DNA of 64,000 bases from Alkalilacustris brevis (GCF_003350345.1 NZ_QNVJ01000053.1:26528-90527), one strand, 5' to 3'; counted from the stretch's first letter, positions 51,285 through 60,488 are shown. Numbers and translations are program-made. Notes: generated by a model from the letters alone, not told the origin.

Positions 51285-51447
51285 CCGCGTACTGGCCTTT
51301 TTCGCGTTTCTGTTGCTTGTGGCCTTTCTGGGCATACTTGCCTGGGAGTTGCCACGCCTGGACCTGGGGGGCGTGATCGCGATCACCCTGGCGCTGGCGG
51401 GATGGGATTTTCTGAGCAATGCGCTGAAACGATCCGGGCGTCGCTGA
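51277..51447 (+). CDS. Small 56-residue membrane protein
   Basis: A 56-residue open frame beginning 8 nt before the amidase stop, with AAAGGAG 7 nt before its ATG, so it is very probably translated. It consists of two hydrophobic segments (VLAFFAFLLLVAFLGILAW and GGVIAITLALAGWDFLSNAL) with a short polar turn and a basic tail (KRSGRR). No family is recognised. It could be a small inner-membrane protein that modifies the adjacent TRAP system or an unrelated protein carried in the unit. Confidence 0.6.
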   Translation: MSDRVLAFFAFLLLVAFLGILAWELPRLDLGGVIAITLALAGWDFLSNALKRSGRR

Positions 51448-51710
51448 GCGCGATTGCGCCATCGGCCGGGTATCGTTGCAGAGATCACGCAGGGGTGTGA
51501 GTTTGCACTCCCCATTGACGTCAGCCCACGCGCACGCTGGCGAGACTTCGAAAGCGTGACGTGATCGTCGAAGCAGGCTCTCGGAAAACCGACCATCCGG
51601 ATGCGGCACTTGATCCATCGGCGCCAGGCGGCCTACCATACCACCGGGACCGCCGCCTTCATTATTCACATCGCCTGTTCCTGTTCATTCGACGACGGAT
51701 ATTGTGACTC

Positions 51711-52409
51711 ATGCGCCGATTTTTTCACCCCGCCATCCTTTCACTCGGCCTGGTTGGAGCGCTGTGGGTCACCCCGCAGCCGGTCTGGGCACAATCCGAC
51801 GATGATGCACAGGCCGCGCAGCGTTTCTACGCCGCCGGGCAGGCCGCGATGGACGAAGGGGACCGCTTGCGGGCCGTGGCTGCGTGGCGGCTGACGGTGC
51901 GCCATGACCCGACCCATTTGCAGGGTTGGATCGCGTTGGGCGATGCGCTTCTTGACACCGATCCGGCCTTTGCCGCCACGGCCTACCGGCGCGCTCTGAG
52001 CATCCTCACCGAGGCTGCGCCTGCCGTGGCGCAGGCCGCGCCGACCCCCCGGCCGCTCACCGAGGGGGCGGAAACCGAGGGCGTCCTGGCCGCGGTTGCG
52101 GGGCATCTGCAGCACGAGTTGGGCCGGCCGGTGCACCTCTCGCCGCTTGTGGCGCGGCGATACGGCGCGCATGCGTTCCTCATTGCCACGGTGCGCAGGC
52201 CCGATGGGCGGCCGCTCGACTGGGAAAACACCCCCTATGCCGATATGTGGGCCGCTGACATGATGAGCGACACCAGCATGACGCTGCTGGAAGAGGCGGG
52301 CGGCTCCTGGCACGTCAGGGAACACGAAACCGGCCCCACCGATGTTGCCTGGTTCGGCTGGATGCAAATCCACGACCTGCCGCAGGCGCTGTTCATGGAA
52401 GATGAGTAA
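51711..52409 (+). CDS. Exported TPR-repeat protein of unknown function
   Basis: A 232-residue protein with a Sec signal peptide (residues 1-27, cleavage at VWA-QSDD). Residues about 35-95 contain one to two TPR-like helical repeats (YAAGQAAMDEGDRLRAVAAW; GWIALGDALLDTDPAFAATA). The rest is an alpha/beta-rich domain that I do not recognise (HAFLIATVRRPDGRPLDWEN). It is the first of three consecutive secreted-protein genes, with 5 nt to the next, and probably acts with them in the periplasm. Confidence 0.7.
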   Translation: MRRFFHPAILSLGLVGALWVTPQPVWAQSDDDAQAAQRFYAAGQAAMDEGDRLRAVAAWRLTVRHDPTHLQGWIALGDALLDTDPAFAATAYRRALSILTEAAPAVAQAAPTPRPLTEGAETEGVLAAVAGHLQHELGRPVHLSPLVARRYGAHAFLIATVRRPDGRPLDWENTPYADMWAADMMSDTSMTLLEEAGGSWHVREHETGPTDVAWFGWMQIHDLPQALFMEDE

Positions 52410-52414
52410 ACACG

Positions 52415-53260
52415 ATGTTTCCACGGTTTCGTATCCTTGCTCTGCCGATGGCCCTTGTCGCTTTCCACGGTCTGTCGGAACCCGCCCTTGCACGTGATGC
52501 CCCAGGCGCGGACTCGGGCGTTCCCGACGGGCAGGAACGGCTTATGTTCCAGATCGTTCGGGCTGGCGTCGATATCTGGGGAACGGGCGAGATGTTCACC
52601 GTCGGCTTTGACCGAACCTCGCGCTCGATGGGGGAGTTGTGGATCCGTGCTGAAACCGCACCCGAGAGCGAGGCGCGATCCATCGGGGTCTTTCTGGCGC
52701 ACCGCATCCACTATGTGTTCGAGGCCATCGATGCCGGTGATCTCGCGCCGCTGAGGGCGCTGCTTTCATCTGGCGATCCGGGCGGAGATGCTCCCTCGCT
52801 CCCATGGCCTTCGGAACCGCCCGGGTCGGCGCCCGAGGCGGCGCCCGATTTTGGCTGGCGGGATTTTGATGCTGAGTATGGCACGCTGCTCTGGATGCCG
52901 GCGGCGGACGATGACCGCCCGCTTCTGCCCATGGTCTGGACCTGCCTGGACACGATGGTCGAGGTTTCCTTCCCCAGAACCGGCCCCGAGGAAAGCGCCG
53001 AGCCCTGGCAGATGTTCCTGCGGGTAAACGGGCAAAGCTTCGTGTCGGATGTGACCATCCACGATCACGGTCTGACCACTAGCTACCCCCTTGCCAGCGG
53101 CCTGTTGACCGCCATGCGCGGGGCACGGGAAATGGTGCTTGCGCCTGACGGCGACGATCAGGTGGTTCTGCCTGCGCAAAGTGGCGATCTCGGCGCGCGG
53201 GATCGCTTCTTTACCTGGTGCCTCATGTCGATGGAGCGCCCCGATGCCACGACGCCGTGA
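52415..53260 (+). CDS. Exported protein of unknown function (281 aa)
   Basis: A 281-residue protein with a signal peptide (residues 1-27, cleavage after ALA). No recognised domain. A proline- and glycine-rich low-complexity linker (about residues 122-143) separates two folded parts; two cysteines occur in the second half (MVWTCLDTMVEV and FTWCLMSM) and could form a disulfide. Its gene overlaps the next by 17 nt, suggesting they are co-translated. Confidence 0.65.
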   Translation: MFPRFRILALPMALVAFHGLSEPALARDAPGADSGVPDGQERLMFQIVRAGVDIWGTGEMFTVGFDRTSRSMGELWIRAETAPESEARSIGVFLAHRIHYVFEAIDAGDLAPLRALLSSGDPGGDAPSLPWPSEPPGSAPEAAPDFGWRDFDAEYGTLLWMPAADDDRPLLPMVWTCLDTMVEVSFPRTGPEESAEPWQMFLRVNGQSFVSDVTIHDHGLTTSYPLASGLLTAMRGAREMVLAPDGDDQVVLPAQSGDLGARDRFFTWCLMSMERPDATTP

Positions 53261-55085
53261 AACGCCTCGCACCGGGGCGCGCCGGCTTTTTTGGGTCAGC
53301 GCGCTGGCCGGGCTTGTGCTTGCGATGCCCGCCAGGGCCGAAATCCCCGACGATCTGACGGTCTTTCTCGAGGCGCTCACGGCCTCGCCGGAAGCCGCGA
53401 ACGCCCTCGACCCGCTCATCTCGCGGGATGACCGCCTGCGCCTCTTGCAGGCCCTCGCCCGCGGGGATTCCGCCGCAGTGGTCGATTCCATCCTCGGGCT
53501 TGCCGAGGGACGGGCCATGGAAGAGCTGAAACGCGCCGTGCCCTTTCTGGGGAAGGTGTTCCTGGCGCGCGATGCGGGGCTTTGGCTGAGCGAATATGTC
53601 TGGGATCGCGCCGCCACACATGGGTTCGAGACCGCCAGGGCGCGGCTAAGCGAGACGATCCCGCGCGAAAACTGGCCCCGCGACTGGGACAGCTACCGCG
53701 CCTCCGGCCAGTTCGATGCCGAGCTTTTCCGCAGCTTTCTGACGCATGACAGCATGGTGTTTACCAATGCCGTCTGGCGCGAACATGGCATCGAGAACGC
53801 CGATCATCCTGACGCCGAAAGGGTTTTGTTCGAGGCATTCTGGAACCGGGTTCTGATCGAGGATGCCTATGAGGCCGCCGGACTAACGGGAAGCGCACGC
53901 ACCCCCGAGCGCCTGCGTGCCTGGTTGGACGATGAAATCGCTTTCCAGCAGGAACTGGCCCTGATGAGCGCGGACAGCTGGCGCGAGCATCTGCTTTTTC
54001 TGGAAAGCGTGCAGGCACAGGCGCGGGAAAACGCGCTGAGGCAGCAGGCCGAAGCGCTTGCGGAGGAAGAGAGTCTCCCGCCTGCCGACGAAGCCATGGA
54101 AACAGAGATTGCCATCGCCATCGAGACGGAGGTGATGGAGCTGGAAGAGGCAATGCCTGAGTTGTCCGAGGCGCATCTTGCCCCTTCACCCCCTGACCAA
54201 CCCGACCCCGAGGAAGCTGCCCCCCCCGCAGTGACGGGTTTTGCGATCTCGCACGGAACACAGGTCCAGGGGGAAAGCACGCAGCACAGCGTCAGTATCG
54301 CCCAGGACGGCGACACGCCGGTGACGCTGTTCCTGTCGCTTGCTCCCCTCGGCCAGGCGACAAGCGGCGGGCTTGGCCACGGCACGATCCCCGAGATTCT
54401 TGCGCTTGGAGTTGGAGACAGCTGGGCGGTCGAGATCATGGTGATGGGCGATCACCCCGGCGCAATGCTGTCCGTCGGGCAGGGGGCGGAAAACCGGACC
54501 CAGTTGGCGCTTCTTCCCGCCCACGAGGTCGAAGACCCGCAGCCCGCACCGCCTTCTGCGCCACCCCTGCCTGGCCCGCAGGACGACCCCGATGCGCTCT
54601 GGCTTGCCGCGCCGGTGGTTTATGAGGGGCAGCAACGGATCGTTTACCGTCTCAGCGTAGGCGGACGTGTGCACAGTTCGGAATGGGTGGTGCCCGGTGT
54701 CACCTATACATTCCTGCCCAGTGGGGAGCTACTCACGGCGCATGGCGGCTACACGGCCATGTTTCCGGCCCACACGATTGACGAAACAGGTGAAATCAGC
54801 TTCATCACGCAGCCCCAGGCCATCGATCCCTCCGAGCTGACACTTGGACAGGTCGCAGTGGATGACGGCCGGGTCAACGTGCGCGGGTTGATTGACCTGA
54901 TCGAGCAGCGCATGGGCGAGGCCGGATTGAGCTTCGGCAACGCGGGAACCACGGAGATCACCGTCGAGCGCATTACCACCGACATGGCGATCGATATTCC
55001 TTACCCGCAAACATCGCCGCCGGTTTCGCTCCGCATCGAGACCATGATGCATCTGGACCGCTTGAACGGGGGGGCATCGCGTTGA
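53244..55085 (+). CDS. Large exported protein of unknown function (613 aa)
   Basis: A 613-residue protein. The start at 53244 (inside the previous gene) gives a basic N-region and a hydrophobic signal (LFWVSALAGLVLAMPARAEI). Residues about 40-250 look helical; about 260-325 are very acidic with Glu-Ala repeats and a proline-rich stretch, probably a flexible linker; the C-terminal half is rich in beta-strand-like sequence (VVYEGQQRIVYRLSVGGRV; TEITVERITTDMAIDIPYP). It lacks a clear family. The longer open frame from 53139 is rejected because it has no ribosome site and runs through the preceding gene. Confidence 0.62.
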   Translation: MPRRRETPRTGARRLFWVSALAGLVLAMPARAEIPDDLTVFLEALTASPEAANALDPLISRDDRLRLLQALARGDSAAVVDSILGLAEGRAMEELKRAVPFLGKVFLARDAGLWLSEYVWDRAATHGFETARARLSETIPRENWPRDWDSYRASGQFDAELFRSFLTHDSMVFTNAVWREHGIENADHPDAERVLFEAFWNRVLIEDAYEAAGLTGSARTPERLRAWLDDEIAFQQELALMSADSWREHLLFLESVQAQARENALRQQAEALAEEESLPPADEAMETEIAIAIETEVMELEEAMPELSEAHLAPSPPDQPDPEEAAPPAVTGFAISHGTQVQGESTQHSVSIAQDGDTPVTLFLSLAPLGQATSGGLGHGTIPEILALGVGDSWAVEIMVMGDHPGAMLSVGQGAENRTQLALLPAHEVEDPQPAPPSAPPLPGPQDDPDALWLAAPVVYEGQQRIVYRLSVGGRVHSSEWVVPGVTYTFLPSGELLTAHGGYTAMFPAHTIDETGEISFITQPQAIDPSELTLGQVAVDDGRVNVRGLIDLIEQRMGEAGLSFGNAGTTEITVERITTDMAIDIPYPQTSPPVSLRIETMMHLDRLNGGASR

Positions 55086-55106
55086 AGCGGCGCGGGCGGC
55101 TATCGT

Positions 55107-55193
55107 GAACACGATATCCGGATCGTCACCGGGAACGGCGCCGAGAGCATCACCGGGTTTCCCTATGGGCCCTCACACAACGTGATCGGCTGA
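55107..55193 (+). other. Short coding-like tail without a start
   Basis: A 28-residue frame ending in TGA at 55191-55193 has protein-like composition (HDIRIVTGNGAESITGFPYG) but no start codon or ribosome site. It may be the end of a lost gene, displaced by a frameshift or insertion after 55085. No family is recognised. Confidence 0.25.
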
Positions 55194-55213
55194 GTCTGGC
55201 GTGGGGCGGGCGG

Positions 55214-55786
55214 TCAACCCTGCGCGAGGCGGGCCTCGAGCCAGGCCAGCATGTCGGTGATCTCGTCGTCATCGAGCATGTCGGTGCCCAGAAGTTCCAT
55301 GCTGCGCAGCGCGTTGACCACCAGAAAGGCCACGGTGGCAAACTCCGGATCGGCGGCATTGGTGCGGATACGTTCCAGAAAATCGCGCTGGTGGCGGCGC
55401 ACCGGTTCCAGCAGGCCGGGGTTCTCCACCAGCACCGCCAGCAGGCTGGCCGGCGGTGGCCTGTGACAGGCCATATCCTGGCGGAACTGTTCGATATAGC
55501 CGGAAATCACGGCATCCGGCGCGCCGGTCCGTTCGCGGCTTTGCAAGGCGTCGTCGGTCTTGCTCAGATGGTGTTCGACCAGTCCTTCGAACAAGGCGAG
55601 CTTGGACGGAAAGTGATAAAGAAGCCCGCCTTTCGATACCCCCGCCTCGGCCGCCACTGCATCAAGCGACAGGTTCGACGGCCCCGCCTCACGCGCCAGC
55701 GCCTCGGCCGCCTCAAGAATACGCTGGCGGGTCGCTCCGGGGGTCCGCGTGCGTTTCCTTTCGGCAGGAGGCGGGGTTGGGGGCAT
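55214..55786 (-). CDS. TetR-family transcriptional regulator
   Basis: A 190-residue TetR regulator. The helix-turn-helix is at residues 18-64 (GATRQRILEAAEALAREAGP; AAEAGVSKGGLLYHFPSKLA) and the C-terminal helical domain is normal length. It diverges from the RND efflux genes across a 96-bp region containing an inverted repeat at 55818-55833, so it almost certainly represses the pump. The inducer would be a toxic hydrophobic compound, perhaps one of the aromatics metabolised in this region. Confidence 0.93.
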   Translation of the reverse strand: MPPTPPPAERKRTRTPGATRQRILEAAEALAREAGPSNLSLDAVAAEAGVSKGGLLYHFPSKLALFEGLVEHHLSKTDDALQSRERTGAPDAVISGYIEQFRQDMACHRPPPASLLAVLVENPGLLEPVRRHQRDFLERIRTNAADPEFATVAFLVVNALRSMELLGTDMLDDDEITDMLAWLEARLAQG

Positions 55787-55817
55787 GGTGGTCTCCTCGG
55801 CAGTGCAACCTTGACTT

Positions 55818-55833
55818 TACCGACCAGACGGTA
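55818..55833. promoter_or_regulatory. Candidate TetR operator
   Basis: TACCG (55818-55822) and CGGTA (55829-55833) form an inverted repeat around ACCAGA, close to the ACCGACC-type half-sites common for TetR regulators of RND pumps. It overlaps a promoter-like TTGACT (55811-55816) and TATAGC (55832-55837). Confidence 0.55.
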
Positions 55834-55882
55834 TAGCTGCCGCTGACATTATGCAAGACCTCTTCCCCGGAGCCTTCTGAAT

Positions 55883-56998
55883 ATGTTCAAGCGTTTCGTC
55901 ATCGCCATTTTGCTGCTCGCCGTGGTCGGTGGCGGTCTAGTCGGGTTCAACCTGTTCCGTGACCGGATGATCGCCGAATTCCTGGCCGACATGCCGGTTC
56001 AGCCGCTGCCGGTCGAGACGGTCGAGGCCGCGGAAATCACCTGGCAGCCGGTTCTCACGGCAATCGGCACGATCAATGCGCTCAAGGGTGTCGAACTGAC
56101 GGTCGAGGCTGCGGGCATCGTGCGCGAATTGGGTTTCGTGGCCAATGACGAGGTTGCGGCGGAACAGGTCCTTTTGCGCCTAGATGACGAGGTCCAGAGC
56201 GCCGACCTGACAGCGGCCCGTTCGCAACTGGCACTTGAGCGGGCCAACCTGGAACGCCAGCGCGAACTGCAGGAACGCGGCGTGGCCTCGAATGTCTCGC
56301 TCGATCAGACGCAGGCGGCGTTCGAGGCCGCGACCGCCCAGCTTGCCCGCGCCGAGGCCGTGATCGCCCAGCGTACACTACGTGCCCCCTTCAGCGGCAC
56401 CATCGGCCTGCCGAGGGTGGAGCAGGGCGATTACATAAGCCCTGGCACCGTCATCGCGACCTTGCAGGATCTCGATGACATGCGCGTGGATTTCAGCCTG
56501 CCTGAGCAGGCGCTGCCCGAACTGCGGATCGGCCAGAGTGTCGATGTGCGCGTGGACGGCGATGCGCACAGCCATACCGGCGCGATCACCGGGATCGATC
56601 CGCGCGTCGATCCGAACTCGCGCATGGTGGCGGTGCGCGCCACAATCGAAAACCCCGAGCGCAACCTCACCCCGGGCCAGTTCGCCCGCATCCGCGTCAA
56701 CCTGCCTGTAGAGGATGGCGTGATCGCCCTGCCGCAAAACGCCGTCACCATCAGCCTTTATGGCGATTTCGTCTATGTGGTGCGCAGCCGCGAGAACGGC
56801 GCCGAGGATGCGCTGGAGGTGCGGCAGGTCTTTGTCACGCTGGGCCGGCGCTCCAACGGGGTGGTCGAGGTTGTCGATGGGCTGTCATCCGGCGATCTGG
56901 TGGTATCGTCCGGCCAGAACCGGCTTTCAAACCGCGCGCCGGTCTATCTGGCCGAAACCCGCGCGCCCGAGCCGGTCGCCGCGGAGGCCCGGCCATGA
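55883..56998 (+). CDS. RND efflux periplasmic adaptor (membrane fusion protein)
   Basis: A 371-residue membrane fusion protein. Order of parts: N-terminal membrane anchor (FVIAILLLAVVGGGLVGF), lipoyl/barrel-sandwich half (PVLTAIGTINALKGVELTVE), alpha-hairpin (residues about 105-155), second lipoyl half (APFSGTIGLPRVEQGDYISP), beta-barrel and membrane-proximal domain. It overlaps the pump gene by ATGA. It would link the inner-membrane pump to an outer-membrane channel; no TolC homologue is encoded nearby. Confidence 0.94.
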   Translation: MFKRFVIAILLLAVVGGGLVGFNLFRDRMIAEFLADMPVQPLPVETVEAAEITWQPVLTAIGTINALKGVELTVEAAGIVRELGFVANDEVAAEQVLLRLDDEVQSADLTAARSQLALERANLERQRELQERGVASNVSLDQTQAAFEAATAQLARAEAVIAQRTLRAPFSGTIGLPRVEQGDYISPGTVIATLQDLDDMRVDFSLPEQALPELRIGQSVDVRVDGDAHSHTGAITGIDPRVDPNSRMVAVRATIENPERNLTPGQFARIRVNLPVEDGVIALPQNAVTISLYGDFVYVVRSRENGAEDALEVRQVFVTLGRRSNGVVEVVDGLSSGDLVVSSGQNRLSNRAPVYLAETRAPEPVAAEARP

Positions 56999-59900
56999 AC
57001 ATTTCCGAGCCGTTCATCAAGCGGCCTGTCGGCTCGACGGTTCTGGGGCTGATGATCCTGCTTGTGGGGCTGATGGGGGCCCTGGGCCTGCAGACCCGCC
57101 AGTACCCCGAGGTGGACGAGACGGTCATCACCGTGACTACCGTTTATCCCGGCGCCTCGGCCGAGCTGATCCAGGGCTTTGTCACCACCCCCATCGCCGG
57201 CGCGGTGGCCGCAGCCGAAGGGGTGGATTACGTCACCAGCCAGTCGCGGCCCTCCGCCTCGGTCGTCACGGTCAACATGCGGCTGGGGCAAGACCCCGAT
57301 GTCGCACTGACCGAAGTGATGTCCAAGGTGCAGGAGGTGCGCTCGCGCCTGCCTTCGGGCGCGCTGGACCCGAACATCGTCAAGGGCACCGGCCAGACCT
57401 TCGCTACCATGTATCTGGCGGTGCAAAACCCCGCCATGACCGCCGAGCAGGTCACCGAATACATCGAGCGGGTGATCGTGCCGCGCATGTCCACCATCGA
57501 GGGCGTGGCCGAAAGCCAGGTCATGGGCGCGGCCAACTACGCCATGCGCGTCTGGATCGACCCGGTGCGGCTGGCGGGGCAGGGCTTGACGGCAGGCGAG
57601 GTCTCGCAGGCGATCAGCAACGCCAACTTCCTGGCCGCGCCGGGCCGCACACGCAACGAGCTTGTGACCTATTCCATCTCGATGGACTCCACGCTGCAAA
57701 CGCCCGAGGAATTCGGCGCCCTGCCCATTGCCGGCTCGGGCACCGAAGTGGTGCGCCTGCATGACGTGGCCTTTGTGGAGCTGGCCGCCGAGAACACCGA
57801 TATGGTGGTCAATTTCGACGGCGAGCCAGGCACCTTCATCGGCGTTTTTCCCAGCCCCGGCGCCAACCCGCTGGATGTCTCGGCCGCGGTGCTGGCCGAG
57901 TTGCCCGCGCTGCAGGCCAGCCTGCCCGACGGCATGACCATGGAGCTGATGTATGACGCCACCGAACAGATCGCGGCCTCGATCAACGAGGTGCTGCTGA
58001 CCATCCTGCAGGCCACGCTGATCGTGGCGCTGATCATCCTGTTGTTTCTGGGCTCGGTCCGGTCGCTCTCGATTCCGCTGGTGGCGATACCGCTGTCGCT
58101 GGTGGGCGGGCTCTTCATCCTGTTCCTGATGGGCTATTCGATCAACCTGCTGACGCTGCTTGCGATGGTGCTGGCGATCGGGCTGGTGGTGGATGACGCG
58201 ATCATCGTGGTCGAGAACGTGCAGCGCCACCTCGACGCGGGCAAATCGCCCATGCAGGCGGCCTATACCGCCATGCGCGAGCTTTCCGTCGCGATCCTGG
58301 CGATGATGACGACGCTTTTCGCGGTGTTTCTGCCGCTTTTCTTCACCGGCGGGCTGACCGGGGCGCTGTTTCGTGAGTTCGCGGCGGCGCTGGCGGGGGC
58401 GGTAGCGATCTCGGGCATCGTGGCGCTGACGATTTCGCCGATGATGGCGGCGCGGGTGCTGCGGCCGGGCGGCGAGAACCGTTTCCAGCAGGCCCTGGGG
58501 CGGGGTTTCCTTAGCCTCGAGGGCTGGTATGAACGCAGGCTTTCCTCGTCGCTCAGCTTTACGCCGGTAACGGTGCTGCTGGTGGTGGTCCTTACCGGGG
58601 TGACGGGGTTCCTGTTCCTCAACACCTCGTCCGAGCTGGCCCCGGAGGAGGACTCCGGCGCGCTCTTTTCCTTTGTCAACGCGCCGTCCTTCGCCACGAC
58701 CGAATACACCAGCCACTATATCGACCAGATGCGCGCACGCACCGCCGATCTGCCGGAACTGGCGGCGAATTTCTCGATTGTCGGATTTGGCGGGCAGACC
58801 AACTCGGGCATCATGCTCTGGGCTTTTGACGACTGGGCCGACCGCGAACGCAGCCAGGCCGAGATTCAGGCGGACCTCCAGGCGCGGATTGCGCCGATTG
58901 CCGGGGTGCAGGCCTTTGTTTTTGCGCCGCCCTCGCTGCCCGGTGCGGGCGGGGGGCTGCCCATCGGCTTGGTGATCCAGTCCACTGGCGACCCGTCCGA
59001 AGTCTATGAGGTGGCCGAGCGCATCCGGCAGGAGGCCGACGCTTCGGGCCGCTACCTGGTGGTGCAGAACTCCATGTCGTTCGATACCACCGAAATCGTC
59101 GTCACGATCGACCGCGACCGCGCCGCCGCGCTCAACCTGCCGGCCAGCCAGGTCGGCGCCACGCTCAGCCTGCTGGTGGGCGATGGCGCGACCGCGCAGT
59201 TCGACCGGGATTCCAAAAGCTATGACGTGATCCTGCAGGTGCCGCGGGAATACCGCGACAATCCCGAACGCCTGGGCGAATACCATGTCCGCGCCCTGAG
59301 CGGCGAGATGGTGCCCCTGGGGGCCGTTGCCGATATCTCCACACGCGTGGCTCCGCAGTCGATCGAGCAGTTCAACCAACTCAACTCGGCCACGATCACG
59401 GCGTTGCCGGTGCCCGGAACCTCTACCGGGGACGGGCTGGCCGCGCTGGAAGAGATCGCGCTGGCCGAGCTGCCCGACGGGTTCTTCCTCGACTATCAGG
59501 GCCAGTCGCGGCTGGAGAAGACCGAAGGCAACACCATCGTGCTGGCCTTCGCGCTGGCCATCGTGGTGATCTATCTGGTGCTGGCCGCCCAATTCGAAAG
59601 CCTGCGCGACCCGGTGATCATCCTGATGTCGGTGCCCTTGTCGATCTTCGGGGTGATCGTGCCGTTGAATCTGGGGCTTGGCACGCTCAACATTTATACA
59701 CAGGTGGGGATGATCACGCTGATCGGGCTGATCACCAAGCATGGCATCCTGCTGGTCGAATTCGCCAACCAGCTCCGCCGTGACCGGGGCTTCGACCGCC
59801 GCACCGGTATTGTCGAGGCTGCCAAGCTGCGCCTGCGCCCGATCCTGATGACCACCGCCGCCACCGCGCTGGGGGTCGTGCCGCTGATGATCGCCGATGG

Positions 59901-60075
59901 TGCGGGTTCGGCGGCGCGCTTTGCCATGGGGCTGGTGATCTTTTCGGGAATCACGGTGGGCACGGTGTTCACGCTGTTCGTGGTGCCGGCCTTCTATGTG
60001 ATGATCTCGCGCCCCGAAAATGCCCCCGCCCCCGAAGAGCCGCAGCGCGACACCCCGGCCCCGGCGCAGGCCTGA
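56995..60075 (+). CDS. RND efflux inner-membrane transporter (AcrB/MexB family)
   Basis: A 1026-residue RND pump. N-terminal FIKRPVGSTVLGLMILLVGL and the large periplasmic loops after TM1 and TM7 give the usual two-half structure with 12 TM segments. The proton-relay aspartate pair is present in TM4 (AIGLVVDDAIIVVENV). The length fits the hydrophobe/amphiphile efflux family. Its start overlaps the adaptor gene. A very long antisense frame (56944-60099, minus strand) is a GC-codon artefact. Confidence 0.95.
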   Translation: MNISEPFIKRPVGSTVLGLMILLVGLMGALGLQTRQYPEVDETVITVTTVYPGASAELIQGFVTTPIAGAVAAAEGVDYVTSQSRPSASVVTVNMRLGQDPDVALTEVMSKVQEVRSRLPSGALDPNIVKGTGQTFATMYLAVQNPAMTAEQVTEYIERVIVPRMSTIEGVAESQVMGAANYAMRVWIDPVRLAGQGLTAGEVSQAISNANFLAAPGRTRNELVTYSISMDSTLQTPEEFGALPIAGSGTEVVRLHDVAFVELAAENTDMVVNFDGEPGTFIGVFPSPGANPLDVSAAVLAELPALQASLPDGMTMELMYDATEQIAASINEVLLTILQATLIVALIILLFLGSVRSLSIPLVAIPLSLVGGLFILFLMGYSINLLTLLAMVLAIGLVVDDAIIVVENVQRHLDAGKSPMQAAYTAMRELSVAILAMMTTLFAVFLPLFFTGGLTGALFREFAAALAGAVAISGIVALTISPMMAARVLRPGGENRFQQALGRGFLSLEGWYERRLSSSLSFTPVTVLLVVVLTGVTGFLFLNTSSELAPEEDSGALFSFVNAPSFATTEYTSHYIDQMRARTADLPELAANFSIVGFGGQTNSGIMLWAFDDWADRERSQAEIQADLQARIAPIAGVQAFVFAPPSLPGAGGGLPIGLVIQSTGDPSEVYEVAERIRQEADASGRYLVVQNSMSFDTTEIVVTIDRDRAAALNLPASQVGATLSLLVGDGATAQFDRDSKSYDVILQVPREYRDNPERLGEYHVRALSGEMVPLGAVADISTRVAPQSIEQFNQLNSATITALPVPGTSTGDGLAALEEIALAELPDGFFLDYQGQSRLEKTEGNTIVLAFALAIVVIYLVLAAQFESLRDPVIILMSVPLSIFGVIVPLNLGLGTLNIYTQVGMITLIGLITKHGILLVEFANQLRRDRGFDRRTGIVEAAKLRLRPILMTTAATALGVVPLMIADGAGSAARFAMGLVIFSGITVGTVFTLFVVPAFYVMISRPENAPAPEEPQRDTPAPAQA

Positions 60076-60099
60076 GCCGCAACCGGCCCGGGCGAGCAA

Positions 60100-60252
60100 G
60101 AACAGATCAAACGCGACACGCCCTAACCAGAGACCGAACCAATCATGTGCGGGTTGGCTTCAAGGAAGTTGATCTGTTCCCTGCAGATATGAACGCCCTC
60201 GAAAACCCACCCAGGTTTCGAACATCCCTCTTCGGCATCCCCGAGGGCGTTC
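60100..60252 (+). promoter_or_regulatory. Leader with two long-range perfect inverted repeats
   Basis: In the gap after the RND gene, GAACAGATCAA (60100-60110) is repeated in inverted form at 60169-60179, and GAACGCCCTCG (60191-60201) at 60242-60252. Both are perfect 11-bp pairs with spacers of 58 and 40 nt. A CCAA/TTGG pair lies inside the first. They could be transcript structures or paired protein-binding sites. A TTGACA box (60262-60267) and A/T-rich sequence follow, marking the promoter of the amidohydrolase unit. Confidence 0.4.
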
Positions 60253-60324
60253 AGACCTTCATTGACATTTTGTTAGGAATCCATACTAAATATCTTAAAT
60301 ACAACAAAACAGGGAGGAGCATCG

Positions 60325-60477
60325 ATGGACACGTTTGAACAGGACGGGCGCGCGAGTGCCGTTCCCGGCGAGCGACCGGTCGCCGAGCAGGGAACCTGCT
60401 TGCAGAGTGGCGGAGACAGCGGGGCTGCGGCCGCCCGCCTCCGCCGAACTGCCCGCGCACGCGCAATTTACTCCTGA
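60325..60477 (+). CDS. Short leader ORF (50 aa) upstream of amidohydrolase
   Basis: A 50-codon frame with a near-perfect ribosome site (AGGGAGGAG, 60311-60319, 5 nt from the ATG), better than that of the following amidohydrolase. It ends 11 nt before the amidohydrolase ATG. The peptide is basic at its C-terminus (RLRRTARARAIYS) and has no known family. It could be a leader peptide, a translational enhancer, or a displaced start region of a former gene. Confidence 0.4.
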   Translation: MDTFEQDGRASAVPGERPVAEQGTCLQSGGDSGAAAARLRRTARARAIYS

Positions 60478-60488
60478 TCAGGTGCAAG

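Noticed and set aside
56944..60099. 1051-codon open frame on the minus strand opposite the RND pump
   Set aside because: Low-complexity His/Arg/Gln-rich translation typical of antisense frames in GC-rich DNA; the plus strand encodes a clear RND transporter.
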